From NCBI GenBank assembly GCA_023238725.1, contig CM041538.1, forward strand, positions 4,284,380 through 4,348,379: 64,000 nucleotides of DNA, in the 5' to 3' direction. The translations under genes were made by a program, and so were the position numbers. The first letter of the stretch is position 1, and every line of letters begins with the position of its first letter. Shown piece after piece: positions 47,301 through 56,800 of the stretch. The notes beneath the pieces were generated by a model that saw only the letters and a program-made list of their open reading frames with translations, did no database searches and had not been told where the DNA came from. The DNA is from Scortum barcoo (Eukaryota > Chordata > Actinopteri > Centrarchiformes > Terapontidae).

Positions 47301-49407
47301 TTGACTTATAAAACCCAATATTGGTCTGACTAAAGTCCATATCCAGTTGAGCAGATTAAAGAACAAAGATGCTGAGTTGAGTGTTATTTGCTTTTTGAGG
47401 CTACCTGATGTGTCCAGAGGTTTCCTCTTCTTCTGGGCCTTCAAGCCCTTCAGGCTCAGTTTGGCCCTGTCCTTTTCATCCCTTGCCTTGTTGTAGAAAG
47501 GGGAAACAAAGATCAAGGATTAGATAATGGATGCACAAAGTGACACATTTACAAAATTTGAGCCAGGTTTAAAAACTAAACTCTGCCATGATGTCTATCT
47601 GTCTTTGCAGCAATTCTTTTTCAAAAATCAAAAGTAAAATATATGTTATGGAGGCAGGAATCTCATTTCTAATGGGAACAGATTGGTTTTATATGTGTTT
47701 CCATTTACACAACAGTCCAACAGCAAGCTGCAGTGTTTGTTAATGTTGCTATGGCTGCCCGTTGTAAATCAAGTATGATGTTCTGGGGGACGGATGCCTC
47801 CCCCAGGAAAAAGATTAAAGGTCACATATCATCTGTAGCAGACAATATGCTACACCACACAGAAAACTATTTCATTTACACTCCTCCACATGTACTAATA
47901 AAGAACATAATATACGACAATGTCAATAAAAGACATTATTTTGGATGCATGACAGTGATTTTCATAGCGTGGCAGAAAAGAAGTTGGGGTGACCCCTACT
48001 ACGGTTTTGACTTCAGTCATTTAACATGTCTGACAGAGGCTGTCTAGTGTAATAAATCTGTTTCCTTTACAACAAACCCATTCCTAAAAACAGCCCCTGA
48101 ATAAGCAGAATCCAAGCATGTAAGATATTCAATCTCGCCCTCAAACATACACAGATATCCTGCAGACAGAGCAGTAAAAGCATGCACAGTATGACGCAGA
48201 CTATGTGTGGCTTCATTCGAGGACGCCAGGACATCCGATCAATTCATGGAGTAATGTCACCTACTCAGAACAGGACAGGCAAGCCGTGAACTGACCCTGT
48301 GCAGCTGTAGTTCAACCAGCTAAGATAAGATAACCTGTCTGACTCTTATCACTTACACCTCAGGGGCAAATCACAATCACTGCATGAGGGAAAATTACTT
48401 AACATTACAGAGACGTGTTGAAGTACAGCAGAGCTAAAAATAGAATTACACTGAGAGAGCGAAGAGGAATTTGTAGCAGCTTCACATGCTGACAAAAAAT
48501 AAACAAACAGTGAAGTGCCATTTGAAGGCATACTCGATGTGTTTTACCCACAAAACCATATTTTAGAGCCAGCTATGCATAATGCTGCTGCAAACAGGTC
48601 ACATATTCCACCAATAAGTGGATACCATTTACAACCTGTCAGAGGGCGATTAATGCATCCACCACTATGATCACAATGCAATTAGATCTCTCACTATGTT
48701 GATATTAACAAAGCAGCATACAGTAATAGAATCACTATGGGAACACTTCACTGAACCATCCAGACAGTACTTTATGTTGGAGATGAGAACAAAAAACAAC
48801 CACCTAAATGGAAAAACATTTGATTTTGGGGTTGTTTTGGCAGGGAAACCTTGCTCATAATACTGTTGAACCTCTCACCTTCTTGTTAGCCTTGTTTCCA
48901 GGCTGATTAAACAGCAGCTCCACCAGCCTGGAGCTTTTCACCACCTCCCCAATGAAGCTGATCACCTGCTGGGTGCCCTCCATCAGCTTCTCTACCCCTT
49001 CCAGCCTGCGTCCCTGAGTCTCCATCCGCTCGCTGGCCCTCTCCACGGCCCCACGCAGCTCCCTGCACACCTCCAACCCCGACCCACGCCTCCCCCCATG
49101 GCCATCCTCACGCAGACAGGTCAGATCCCGGCCCATACCCCTGACGTCCTGAGACAAGCCGTCCAGCCGGGTCAAGACTGCATGCTGCATGCTGAGCAAG
49201 CGTTCCATCTGAGAGCTCAGGGAGTCAATACCGGCTCTCCACGCAGCGCAGGGCAGCATCATGAGGAGAGGGCGATGGTGACGAAGACGAAGAAGCTTGA
49301 GACTTGTCTGATCCATTCAGGGAGAGCTTCCTTCCACCAGGCTTCTGACCATGAAGAGGATTTGGATCATAGACTTTGGCTAAAGAGTTGACAAGGCTGG
49401 AGCTCAT
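41344..49407 (-). CDS. mylk4: mylk4-like myosin light chain kinase, long form; two apparent frame breaks
   Basis: The protein is a Ser/Thr kinase of the myosin light chain kinase family, expected to act on muscle regulatory light chain. Twelve coding exons would give about 723 residues if both frame breaks are ignored. Residues 1-200 hold a coiled-coil region like the MYLK3 N-terminus; about 204-415 is a Glu/Lys-rich linker; 439-697 is the kinase domain. Visible motifs are the Gly loop LGGGRFGQVHKC, catalytic Lys471 in LAAKII, Glu487, HLDLKPEN with Asp563, DFG Asp583 and APE 607-609. The segments APFDHRIVTPK, FDRIIDENYNLTELDTVLF and EEAKDF..HPWLSDQ favour MYLK4 over MYLK2 or MYLK3. The short tail has no evident calmodulin-binding helix. 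Exon 1 carries one extra base near 49231, and exon 3 an extra GA (or one missing base) near 46601-46630. Synteny with gmds supports the name. Confidence 0.88.
41784..42015 (-). CDS. mylk4: mylk4 exon 11, kinase C-lobe end
   Basis: The 232-nt exon codes LSGLSPFLGDDDNETLNNIL through RMSAAESLRHPWLSDQSLHY and RLNQK. The acceptor is TCTCGGTCCAG and the donor GTAATA. It covers helices F to I of the kinase fold and ends the catalytic domain at HPWL. Confidence 0.93.
42103..42231 (-). CDS. mylk4: mylk4 exon 10, activation segment
   Basis: The 129-nt exon codes YKPREKLRVNFGTPEFLAPE and VINYEFVSFPTDMWSLGVIT up to a split Leu codon. It holds the activation loop, the GTPEFLAPE substrate-binding motif and helix F Asp/Trp. 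It has a CTCTGACAG acceptor and a GTGAGT donor. Confidence 0.95.
42344..42414 (-). CDS. mylk4: mylk4 exon 9, DFG motif
   Basis: The 71-nt exon codes PENILCVSRATNKIKIIDFG and LAR plus two bases of the next Arg. The metal-binding Asp583 is present. It lies between acceptor CCTTTTTCAG and donor GTAAAA. Confidence 0.95.
42784..42925 (-). CDS. mylk4: mylk4 exon 8, catalytic loop
   Basis: The 142-nt exon codes VEGGELFDRIIDENYNLTEL, DTVLFIRQICEGLQYMHKMY and ILHLDLK. Asp563 is the catalytic base of the HLD (HRD-equivalent) motif. The acceptor is CCCGTAG and the donor GTAAAC. Confidence 0.96.
43036..43145 (-). CDS. mylk4: mylk4 exon 7, helix C and hinge
   Basis: The 110-nt exon codes EVVRNEIQVMNQLNHANLIQ and LYAAFESRHDIILVME plus two bases of Tyr518. 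Glu487 pairs with the ATP-binding Lys471. It is followed by the hinge. The acceptor is TTTCCCAG and the donor GTAAGT. Confidence 0.95.
43716..43750. repeat. perfect 14-bp inverted repeat (hairpin)
   Basis: Arms ACCAATTTGTTGCA and TGCAACAAATTGGT are exact reverse complements, separated by a 7-base C/T loop. It lies in mylk4 intron 6 with no flanking duplication or coding sequence. Confidence 0.85.
43812..43835 (+). repeat. (CAGA)n microsatellite
   Basis: Six tandem ACAG/CAGA units in a mylk4 intron. Confidence 0.9.
44232..44325 (-). CDS. mylk4: mylk4 exon 6, Gly loop and ATP-binding lysine
   Basis: The 94-nt exon codes GRFGQVHKCMENSSGLMLAA and KIIKARSQKEK. It completes the Gly-rich loop begun in exon 5 and has Lys471 in the AAK motif. 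It lies between acceptor TTTTATTAG and donor GTACAG. Confidence 0.94.
45314..45419 (-). CDS. mylk4: mylk4 exon 5, kinase domain start
   Basis: The 106-nt exon codes SSPPPLAPFDHRIVTPKPHQ and IANYYTINRDEVLGG. The APFDHRIVTPK block is the signature that precedes the kinase domain in MYLK4, where MYLK3 has a related APFEHRVV. The acceptor is GGTTTCTTCAG and the donor GTGAGT. Confidence 0.93.
46076..46296 (-). CDS. mylk4: mylk4 exon 4, charged linker
   Basis: The 221-nt exon codes a Glu/Lys/Val-rich linker (SEEVGDVATCSKRR ... KTEVGEGEESAVKEFTI) with no known fold. Its phases fit exons 3 and 5. The acceptor is AACACGTGTAG and the donor GTGAGA. Linker sequence of this kind varies fast between species. 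Confidence 0.85.
46423..46836 (-). CDS. mylk4: mylk4 exon 3, acidic linker with apparent frame break
   Basis: The 414-nt segment lies between acceptor TTTTTCTCACATCAG and donor GTATTT. The 5' half is open as VSLNEPVLQEQVEKLNRQ through LDGPHTAAVLSEERKKATKR. The 3' half is open one base earlier as EEEEEEEGDVFEESEEEGKA through EDCVIANICKPSLLQQE, and only that frame joins exon 4. The two meet in the purine tract at 46601-46630 (GA repeats running into GAG repeats). Length 414 fits the flanking phases only if it were 412 or 415, so one GA unit too many or one base too few is implied. In the upstream frame the 3' half is an Arg-rich string that then breaks exon 4 with a stop. Confidence 0.75.
47405..47486 (-). 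CDS. mylk4: mylk4 exon 2
   Basis: The 82-nt exon codes ARDEKDRAKLSLKGLKAQKK and RKPLDTS plus one base of Asp. It is basic and probably continues the coiled-coil/linker boundary. The acceptor is CCCTTTCTACAACAAG and the donor GTAGCC. Its phase 0 start and phase 1 end match exons 1 and 3. Confidence 0.8.
47487..48878 (-). other. mylk4 intron 1
   Basis: The 1.4-kb intron has donor GTGAGAGG. A 104-codon plus-strand frame at 47733-48047 reads somewhat protein-like (it includes WGDPYYGFDFSHL) but has no splice border or family likeness. No repeat family was recognised. Confidence 0.8.
48879..49407 (-). CDS. mylk4: mylk4 exon 1, MYLK3-like N-terminus with apparent one-base insertion
   Basis: ATG at 49405-49407 (context CAGCCATGAGC) opens MSSSLVNSLAKVYDPNPLHG and runs to HDAALRCVESR. 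One base later the frame ends at a TGA. The next frame over reads IDSLSSQMERLLSMQHAVLT and on to SRLVELLFNQPGNKANKK, ending in phase 0 at donor GTGAGAGG. Dropping one base in CGGTATTGAC (49228-49237) gives the continuous VESRIDSLSSQ and makes the exon 528 nt, which is 176 codons and fits exon 2. The later part resembles the MYLK3 N-terminal coiled coil (QLLHFQEDVTEKL in human, as I recall). Alternative start Met in the second frame gives an implausible leader. Confidence 0.8.
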
Positions 49408-50676
49408 GGCTGATTTACAGCAGACGACCTCGCAAACAGCAGAAATCTTTCACTCGCTAATAAAGTCCGTTCACTTTCAAGCAGGTTGAACAGAAACAAC
49501 AACAAGAACCATATCACCAAACACAGCTACAGGCAGAGGAAAAGAAGAGGAAGGGGAACAGTGATCTCTCCCTCAACACTGTAACTCAGAGTTGAGTTTT
49601 AAGAATAGCACATGGCTATCCTCCAACTTAAAGCGCAGCCCCCTGTGGACGTCAGGGACTGAGTGGCCAGTGATAAGAGCTGGGGGCTCGGGTTTGCAGA
49701 AGGGGATTGCTGTGGGTTATGGGGGCGATGCTGGAAAGGATCGCTATGTGACATTTGAGACACTTCAAAAACCCTTCAGTCAGGTGTCAGAATCCCAAGA
49801 ATCTGGGACTGAAAAATGACGCTGTAAAACGTAAAACAAACAAATAAAATGTACAGGCAATAAAAGACAACAGAAGAACTCCGTATCTGATCCCTGAGAA
49901 CTTGTGCAAAGTTTTCAGCAGATGTATAAGTACAAGTTTGCAGCATACAGTGCAAATCTTGGAGCTCATATTCACTATCTACATGGAAGTATATGGTTTT
50001 CACATCGCTCCACAATAGGAAGTGGGGTGACAGGTGTGGCCGTGTGCAAGGTGGCAAAAACTTTATTAACCACTTGGACAACTGCTAAAGACAAGCGTAT
50101 TGAGGAAGTGTCAGCAGAAAATTGCATAATTGCCACTAATTTCCTGGGTCAAAACACTCACAAAAAGTAGTTTTCCACTTAATCTGACTCTTTTCTGACA
50201 AAAAAAAAACTAAAACTAAAAACTAAAAAAAAACAACAACTAATTTTAAATTTTTTTTATCATTGCTAATTTAAAATTCTACTTATTTAATAAAATCTTT
50301 ACATGTTTGTGTTCTTGTCCACTTGTCTCTATTACCAAAATAACCTTGTTTCCATGCTGGGTGTTGTATTTAAATAAAATAACATATAACATTAAATCAT
50401 TTTTTTGTGAAAAAGATGATACATTACTGAACATGAAACAGAAGTTTTTCACTTTAACATTTGGCAAAAAAAGGAAAAAGTTTAGCTAAGCAAAGTTTAA
50501 GAGAGACAAAACAGGAAACAGGTGATAACACTGACACTTAAGAACTGTTTATACATATAGTGCACGTGTTGTTACTGGGATTTAAAGAGGATGAACTGAC
50601 ACAGATACACACATAGATACAACACACAAGTTCATATTCATGAACAAATGATTGACACTCTGAGACGTGTCTGACC
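49408..50676. promoter_or_regulatory. mylk4 5' UTR, promoter side and 3' flank of the next gene
   Basis: The first part must hold the mylk4 5' UTR and promoter, read leftwards. No TATA box is certain, and the sequence is not CpG-rich, unlike the gmds promoter. The A-rich tracts at 50195-50240 and an ATTAAATAA-like sequence near 50285 on the minus strand could end transcripts of the gene to the right, but this is weak. Confidence 0.4.
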
Positions 50677-50870
50677 TCAAACTTTTCCACGTCTCAGTAC
50701 AGACGTATCTGGAGTAGGCAGGGTGACAAAGCGCTCGTGTCTATATACTGGCACCCATCTGTCAACACCGGAAAAACCTGACCTATACTCTGTCCCTCGC
50801 ACTGTTTCCAGTACAGACAGCTCGTCAGCTGTCAGGTTTAACACTCGAATCTCCGGTGCCAGTTTACCAG
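50677..50870 (-). CDS. putative terminal exon of unidentified gene
   Basis: A strong acceptor (TGCCCTCTTTCATTCTCACCTTAG) is followed by 64 codons after a split codon: GKLAPEIRVLNLTADELSVL, then ETVRGTEYRSGFSGVDRWVP, then a tail ending LRRGKV and TGA at 50677-50679. The composition looks like real protein. The longer open frame to 51027 is treated as read-through into the intron. Confidence 0.5.
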
Positions 50871-53800
50871 CTAAGGTGAGAATGAAAGAGGGCACTGAGC
50901 AAGTACAGACAGAGTACAGCACATAGTGTGGAAATACACGTTTCCAACTAAAAGGACAAAGGAGATCACTGATCAGGAAAAGAGCTTTCACACTAATTTG
51001 TTTGTAAAACAACTCTGCAGCAGCCATCCAGGGATTTAAAGGGCCACTTCACACACAATTCTCTTTAACAATGTATTCCAACTATAAATATATAAATATC
51101 TGTAAATATCTGTATTCAGACAAGCAACAGCAGAAATCTCCAAATCATTATTAAAAGCTCTGAAATTAAGTTTTTTTGTGTTTTGACTGAATTGTCCCTT
51201 TTACCGCTCTGCAAATATACAATATAATAATATATGACATGGTGAGAATAAATGAAGACATTGTGCAAGTGCAAGTACATACGGTGGACGCACATATTTC
51301 TCAAACAAACTGACAAAGCAGATCACTACTAAACTAACCACACCTGGTTTGTAAATATCAATACAATGCCTTTACTGTCAGAGATAGACATATACGCATA
51401 ACACTGCAATTGTACTGTTTCCTTCCTTACAACAAAGGAGGAAACTTCATCGAGCTCTGTGGATTACTCCAAGTAACAATACCTTTCTCTTAAGAAAATG
51501 TGTTGCTGTGGCATTTCTTGCTACAGATCTGTAGGTCACTGTATTCAGACGTACAACAGCAGACTTCAAAACTCATCAAATTGCATGAAAAGCTTGACCT
51601 GGATGATGAATGACTTTTAAAAAGTCTTTTATTGTGTGTTGACTCATCTGTCCCTTTTATCAGCTGAGTTGAAGCAGGTACATTATTGGTTGTGAGAAAA
51701 GGCTTACAGTGATGTAGGCACGACGATGATTGTAAAACAGGCAGGTAGGCACAGGGACACAGAAACACAGGGAAAAACACTGGGCACATAACAAAGACGA
51801 CAATCTAACGATCTGGGCCGGTATGAGGAGAGGAGCAGGGTGTAGGGAGTATATTCTGGGTCTGGTGTTGGGGCAGTGGGAGGTTTAACTGTACCCTGCT
51901 GCACAATCACTGAAATCCCCACTCAGAAAAGGTTACATGGTAAGATGAGAGCCAGGGTGGTAAAGAAGCACTGTTTAGGAATGAGACTGACGCAGCCTCG
52001 CCTCTCTCCCCACGTATATAGTTACTCAGCAGGAAGACCCAGACAATACATAATGCTTATTCTAGTGCCACAGACTGTCCAGTAATCCAGTATCACTGCA
52101 GTTCAATGGCCTCAACAACATGAAGGCAACAAGTGTCAGCCCAGAGCCACAATAACAGACATGCAGCAAACGTGTGGCTGATGACTGCTATTGTGTTGAA
52201 TGTGGTGAGTCACATTCACCAACAATGTAGCTTGGCAAGCAGCAGCTGAGATGAAGCTCAGTGTGAAAAAGGTTAATTAACTTAGGTGCCAAGTACACAT
52301 TTTCAAGTATTTGCATTTCTGTACTTCCCTACAGTTTATACTTTTTACTGCACTGCAATTGTCTTACAGACAAAAATAAGAGAAAAAATAAAAAATTGAG
52401 CCTCTATTCTGTCTTTTATAGAAATGAAACAGTGTGGGCTTCTTTTTTAAAACTTTTCAAACTGCTAAATAAGTGAAGATGACATCTTGTAAACTCACTG
52501 AGCACTGATGTCCGGTTCTGGCTTCGATCCATTTTAAAGGACTGTGCACTCATGAGCTCAACCTGCGCCTGCACTAGCCTGGTAATAGACTAGAAATGTT
52601 GAGCTACCTGACAACAGCTCATTGATATCTCTCTGATCTCTGGCATGTTCCAGGGGCCTGGTCCAGCTCTGGGGCCCCTGAGCCAGACAGGGTTTCCCCC
52701 CAAATGCCATCCCTTCTCACAAAGGAGTCACCGTCATTATTACCCGGCCCTCACAGCCTCACTGAGACCAAAAATAATTGCATTAATATAAATATCTGTA
52801 TTCAAAGGGGTCCTAGTAAAGCCTGTCATTCTCCACATTCACCAGCAGAAGGGTTTCACGTGAATGGCTGACAAAGTGCCAAATATTGTGTGAGTTGTGA
52901 TGCACTCAAACGTGTCAAATTATAATGTGGTACGTGTATTATACTTATTAACATAAACATGCTGCTAAACAGAAACAATATCAGTTTATACACAGTTTTT
53001 ACATTTACTGTTTACATTAGCTTTTCCTTACTTAACAGCTTACCAAATATTCTAATCAAAGACACCACGTTTTCATCGCTGCACTACTACATGAATTGGA
53101 AATATTCAACATGTCTTTCACAGTATATTTAGCTACATTTTCTCATAATTCATCTTGACAGATTTGGGATCTTTGTAAAGTTCTGCACCATGACTAGCTT
53201 CAAATACAGTTATAAATAAAGTTACGATATCATTATATAACATGAATGTTATTTGAATCACTGGGAGGTTTTACAAGGTAGTTTCTGTGTTTATGATGCA
53301 TAATGACTTGATGTTTCTTTTCAACAAGGACGGACATCTGGCATGTTCATGACAATGGAAAGAACGGTACACATTATCTCTGCAGCTCCACCTGCTGCTT
53401 TTCTGTCCGACAAACCTTCTTGTGTCACTGCCGGCTGTTGACAGTCTGTAATTTCACAGTTCAGCTTCTGCGATAATATTCGTCCAGAATAGGCGATGTA
53501 TTCCGTCAGCAAAGTGTGTGTATATGTGTGTGTGTTTGTTCTGGGGACAGTGCTGGCCTGTAAATATGTTACATAAGCTCCACAAGTCTGTGCACAGACT
53601 CTTAAATACATGCACACGAATCGTGATTTATCGTGACTTTGCTGCTCTCTGTCAGAGTTACATAACATGAAGACAACTGGTTGTGAGGGCACCAGTCTTT
53701 GAAAGAGGATTCAGGATAAGTGGTGACCTCTGACCTTGCAGAATTACTGTCTGTTAACAGGACTTCAATAATTTATTGGTTGAATTAAATAAACTAAACC

Positions 53801-56800
53801 CTGCCTTGCTGCACTGACTCTGAAGGGAAGTAAAATGAATACATATATCAAATAGCCTCTTAATGTCTGAAATCACCTCATTATGTTAACAAGTAAAAAA
53901 ACTTAACATTAGATTAGAGTACATTAGAGTACAATCAGTCTCTAACACAAAAATCTAAACTGTATTCTCTATGATGGACAAGATATGAATGCTTGTGTGA
54001 AAGTGTGTGGAAATCAATAAAAAAGTGAAAAAAAGAATAAATTAAACAAGAATAAATATTTATTTCTTCCAAAATTTATGACTGTAATTATCCATCTAAA
54101 ATGAATTTGTTTACTAGTGTCTGCAGATTCTTTCCTTCCTTTTCTTTTTCAGTAGTGTAGGTGTGTTTGTGTTGTATGTTATTACTCTGATTTTCTGATA
54201 ATTATTAAGCATTTTTTAGAAGATTTGCACAGTAAATTGTTCAATTCATTATCTTTGCATCATGGGCCTTATAAATGTGTTGTACTGTACCAACATTGAG
54301 GCCAACACGATGTTCCTTCCTTTGCAGAAAGAAGAAAGTTTTGTCTGGTGTATTTTGTTTGGTATGTTTTGTAAAAATGTCATATGTATGATTAGGAGTA
54401 AATCAGGTAAAACATGCTAAAGGCTTTACAGTGCGGTATTGTAGATATACCAAAGGTGCGTTTGTGTATTGCTACCACTGGATGGCAGAAAGGGACCACA
54501 GACTCACGACTGCTGATCACTGCCTGGGAAGCAACAGGAGAGCATTTGGGTGGAGGGTCCGTACCAGCTGTTTTCTGTTTCCCTTGAACCCTGACCTACT
54601 AACCACCTACACGCTCCTATTCACACAAATCCAACTAGTCCATGTTTGCAATGTAAGATCCACTGTACATGGTGACAGATCACAAACACCTGCAGTCAGA
54701 TAGCAGTGGGACTGCCAGCTGGGACTTAATGTTGGCCTTAAGTTCAATTCAGCTTCATTTCATTCAGCTCTCATTCAGCATGCACTATGCAAGTCACAAC
54801 CCCAAAAACCTGAAGTCACTTTTGTTTTGTTTGTTTTTTTAATTTTTTTTTTTACAGATAACACTTTCTATTACTGCTCACCATTTTTAACACTTGGCAT
54901 TTAAATCAGCTTTACTGTAAGCATGAAAACTTACACAGATGTGAAATTTTCTTCACAAACACAGTGTCTTCCTTTAGTGGTATTTTGGAGTGATGTCTCC
55001 AATTTAGTAACTCCACCTACATCCACACACAGCATCTTTACACTGCAACATAACTCCAGTGCACCTTTTGAAAAAGGTTCTCTGATTTAGCTGACTCTGC
55101 TCTGCTGCTGCCGTAACACTCCTCTGTAAACTCTCTCAGTTAGCATGAGATTTTGAAGTTTTGCAATTCCAAAGCCATCCCATGCCTCATGTATTACCTT
55201 ATGCTTCCAGTGCTCCCCTGTCTGTCTGTGTCTGTTGGTGTGCGTGTGTGTGTGTGCTCCTTCCTTCCTCATTCTCCTGGCTCTCCGATGAGCCCCTCCA
55301 CCACACCTGTCTGTAATCAGCTCACCTGTCTCCATTTTCCTATCAGTGACTCTACTTATACAGGTCCGCTTGCCTTTGGCTTAGTCAGGTTTGCCATGCT
55401 TTAGTTCTTTCATTTGTTCCTGTGTTTCTGTTTTTTTTTTCTCCTGCACCCCTACCTACCTGCCTATACCTGCCAGTAATCTACCTTTTTTCTCTAAACA
55501 GTCACTCACTTGATTTTTCCTGCCTCTGTCCATTTGACCCTGCACAGACCGTATCAAGCTGCCTGTTCAGTAGGTACAGGCTGTGCCAGCTTTTACTGTT
55601 TTAGCTTTCTGGCAACTATTGTTGTATATCTATGTTTACATCAGTGAGTGAGTAGACTTTTCCTGGAATGTTTTCAATGTGCTGTCTCTACCACAATGTT
55701 TGATTTGCTCTGATTATTTGCACCCAACAGAAGTAAGAGATCTACAGAGGAAAACAAGTACTTTTCTCGTGATAATGAGTTGTGGAGAGTTACAAAATGA
55801 GCATCTGGTTCATTTGACTACAGCTGATTTCAACCAAGATCAAGAGGATCGATAACTGAACAATAATTAAGGCCTAAATGTGAAGTTTGGTTTATTGCAG
55901 TTATTTCATTGGAGCAGACAATCTGGTTTTATAGTCTCCAAAGATGAGAGGTTGACCCATCTCTCTGCTTCAGCCAGGAGCCACTCAAATAAAGCCGTTG
56001 ATAATATATTATTACATAGAAATAATGAAGACATTATTAAGGTCATCCTGTTTGCCGTGGGACTTGCAAGCTCATCTTACTGTACATAATGACCCCCACA
56101 GCATCTCTACATAGACTACAAACACCTGTTGACTCTAGACAGACTGTAAATAAACATAGAAACATAAGTAATAAGTGGAAATGATGTTCTGTTTTCTCAT
56201 CATAATGGACTGATTATATTGTTATCTCGACATAACAAATCTCATTTCTCCAGATCTCAAGATAATTAACTCCTAATGGCATTTTAAAATATTGCAAGCA
56301 CAGCCGTTCCCGTTCACAGTGATCTGACTCCATTTAGTGCATGAAAAACTGGCAACTGAGTGTAATGTTTGCTTCAACAACATGAATCCAAAGGTTACAC
56401 TGAAATGTGTAAGCATGTTCTAGCTAAAATGATTTGAATGTCTGAATGTTGACAAATGACCAAAACAACACATACAAGAATGCTCCTGCTGTCAATGGTG
56501 GAAAATGAGTACATTTATTTGAATGAGTACATTTATGAGAACATTAAACCAAGTACTAAGCATCAATTTTCATCCAGACGTATATAAAATCATTCAGATT
56601 AGCTCCACCTTTACCAGCAGTGACATAACAGTGATGAACACATTAATGCATCTCACAGGGGTCATTCTGTATAATGAGTTTTTTTTTATTTTATTTTAGT
56701 TACTTTAAGTAAGTTTTTTAATGCAAATTCTTCTGTACTTTTACACAGATCAAATTCTGAATGCAGGACAGAGTATTTTTACACTGCTATATCCTTACTG

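Noticed and set aside
47733..48047. 104-codon plus-strand frame in mylk4 intron 1
   Set aside because: It has no splice borders, no start context of note and no recognisable family. A frame of this length can occur by chance in 64 kb of six-frame sequence.
48855..49316. Separate protein starting MDQTSLKLLRL
   Set aside because: The first residues are the shifted frame of mylk4 exon 1. Only the part from about 49236 leftwards reads as protein, and it belongs to mylk4.
50871..51027. N-terminal extension of the 116-codon frame at 50677-51027
   Set aside because: A strong pyrimidine tract and AG at 50871-50872 mark an exon start. The upstream residues read like intron translation.
52620..52760. 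GC-rich segment with a partial frame (GDSFVRRDGIWGE)
   Set aside because: The frame compatible with the neighbouring acceptor holds a stop, and no clean exon borders enclose it.
53321..53692. 123-codon minus-strand frame
   Set aside because: It contains a CA-repeat-derived His/Thr string and has no splice borders or family likeness.
55087..55335. 82-codon minus-strand frame with a His/Thr run
   Set aside because: It overlaps a TG microsatellite and what looks like a degenerate retroposon stretch; a coding role is not supported.
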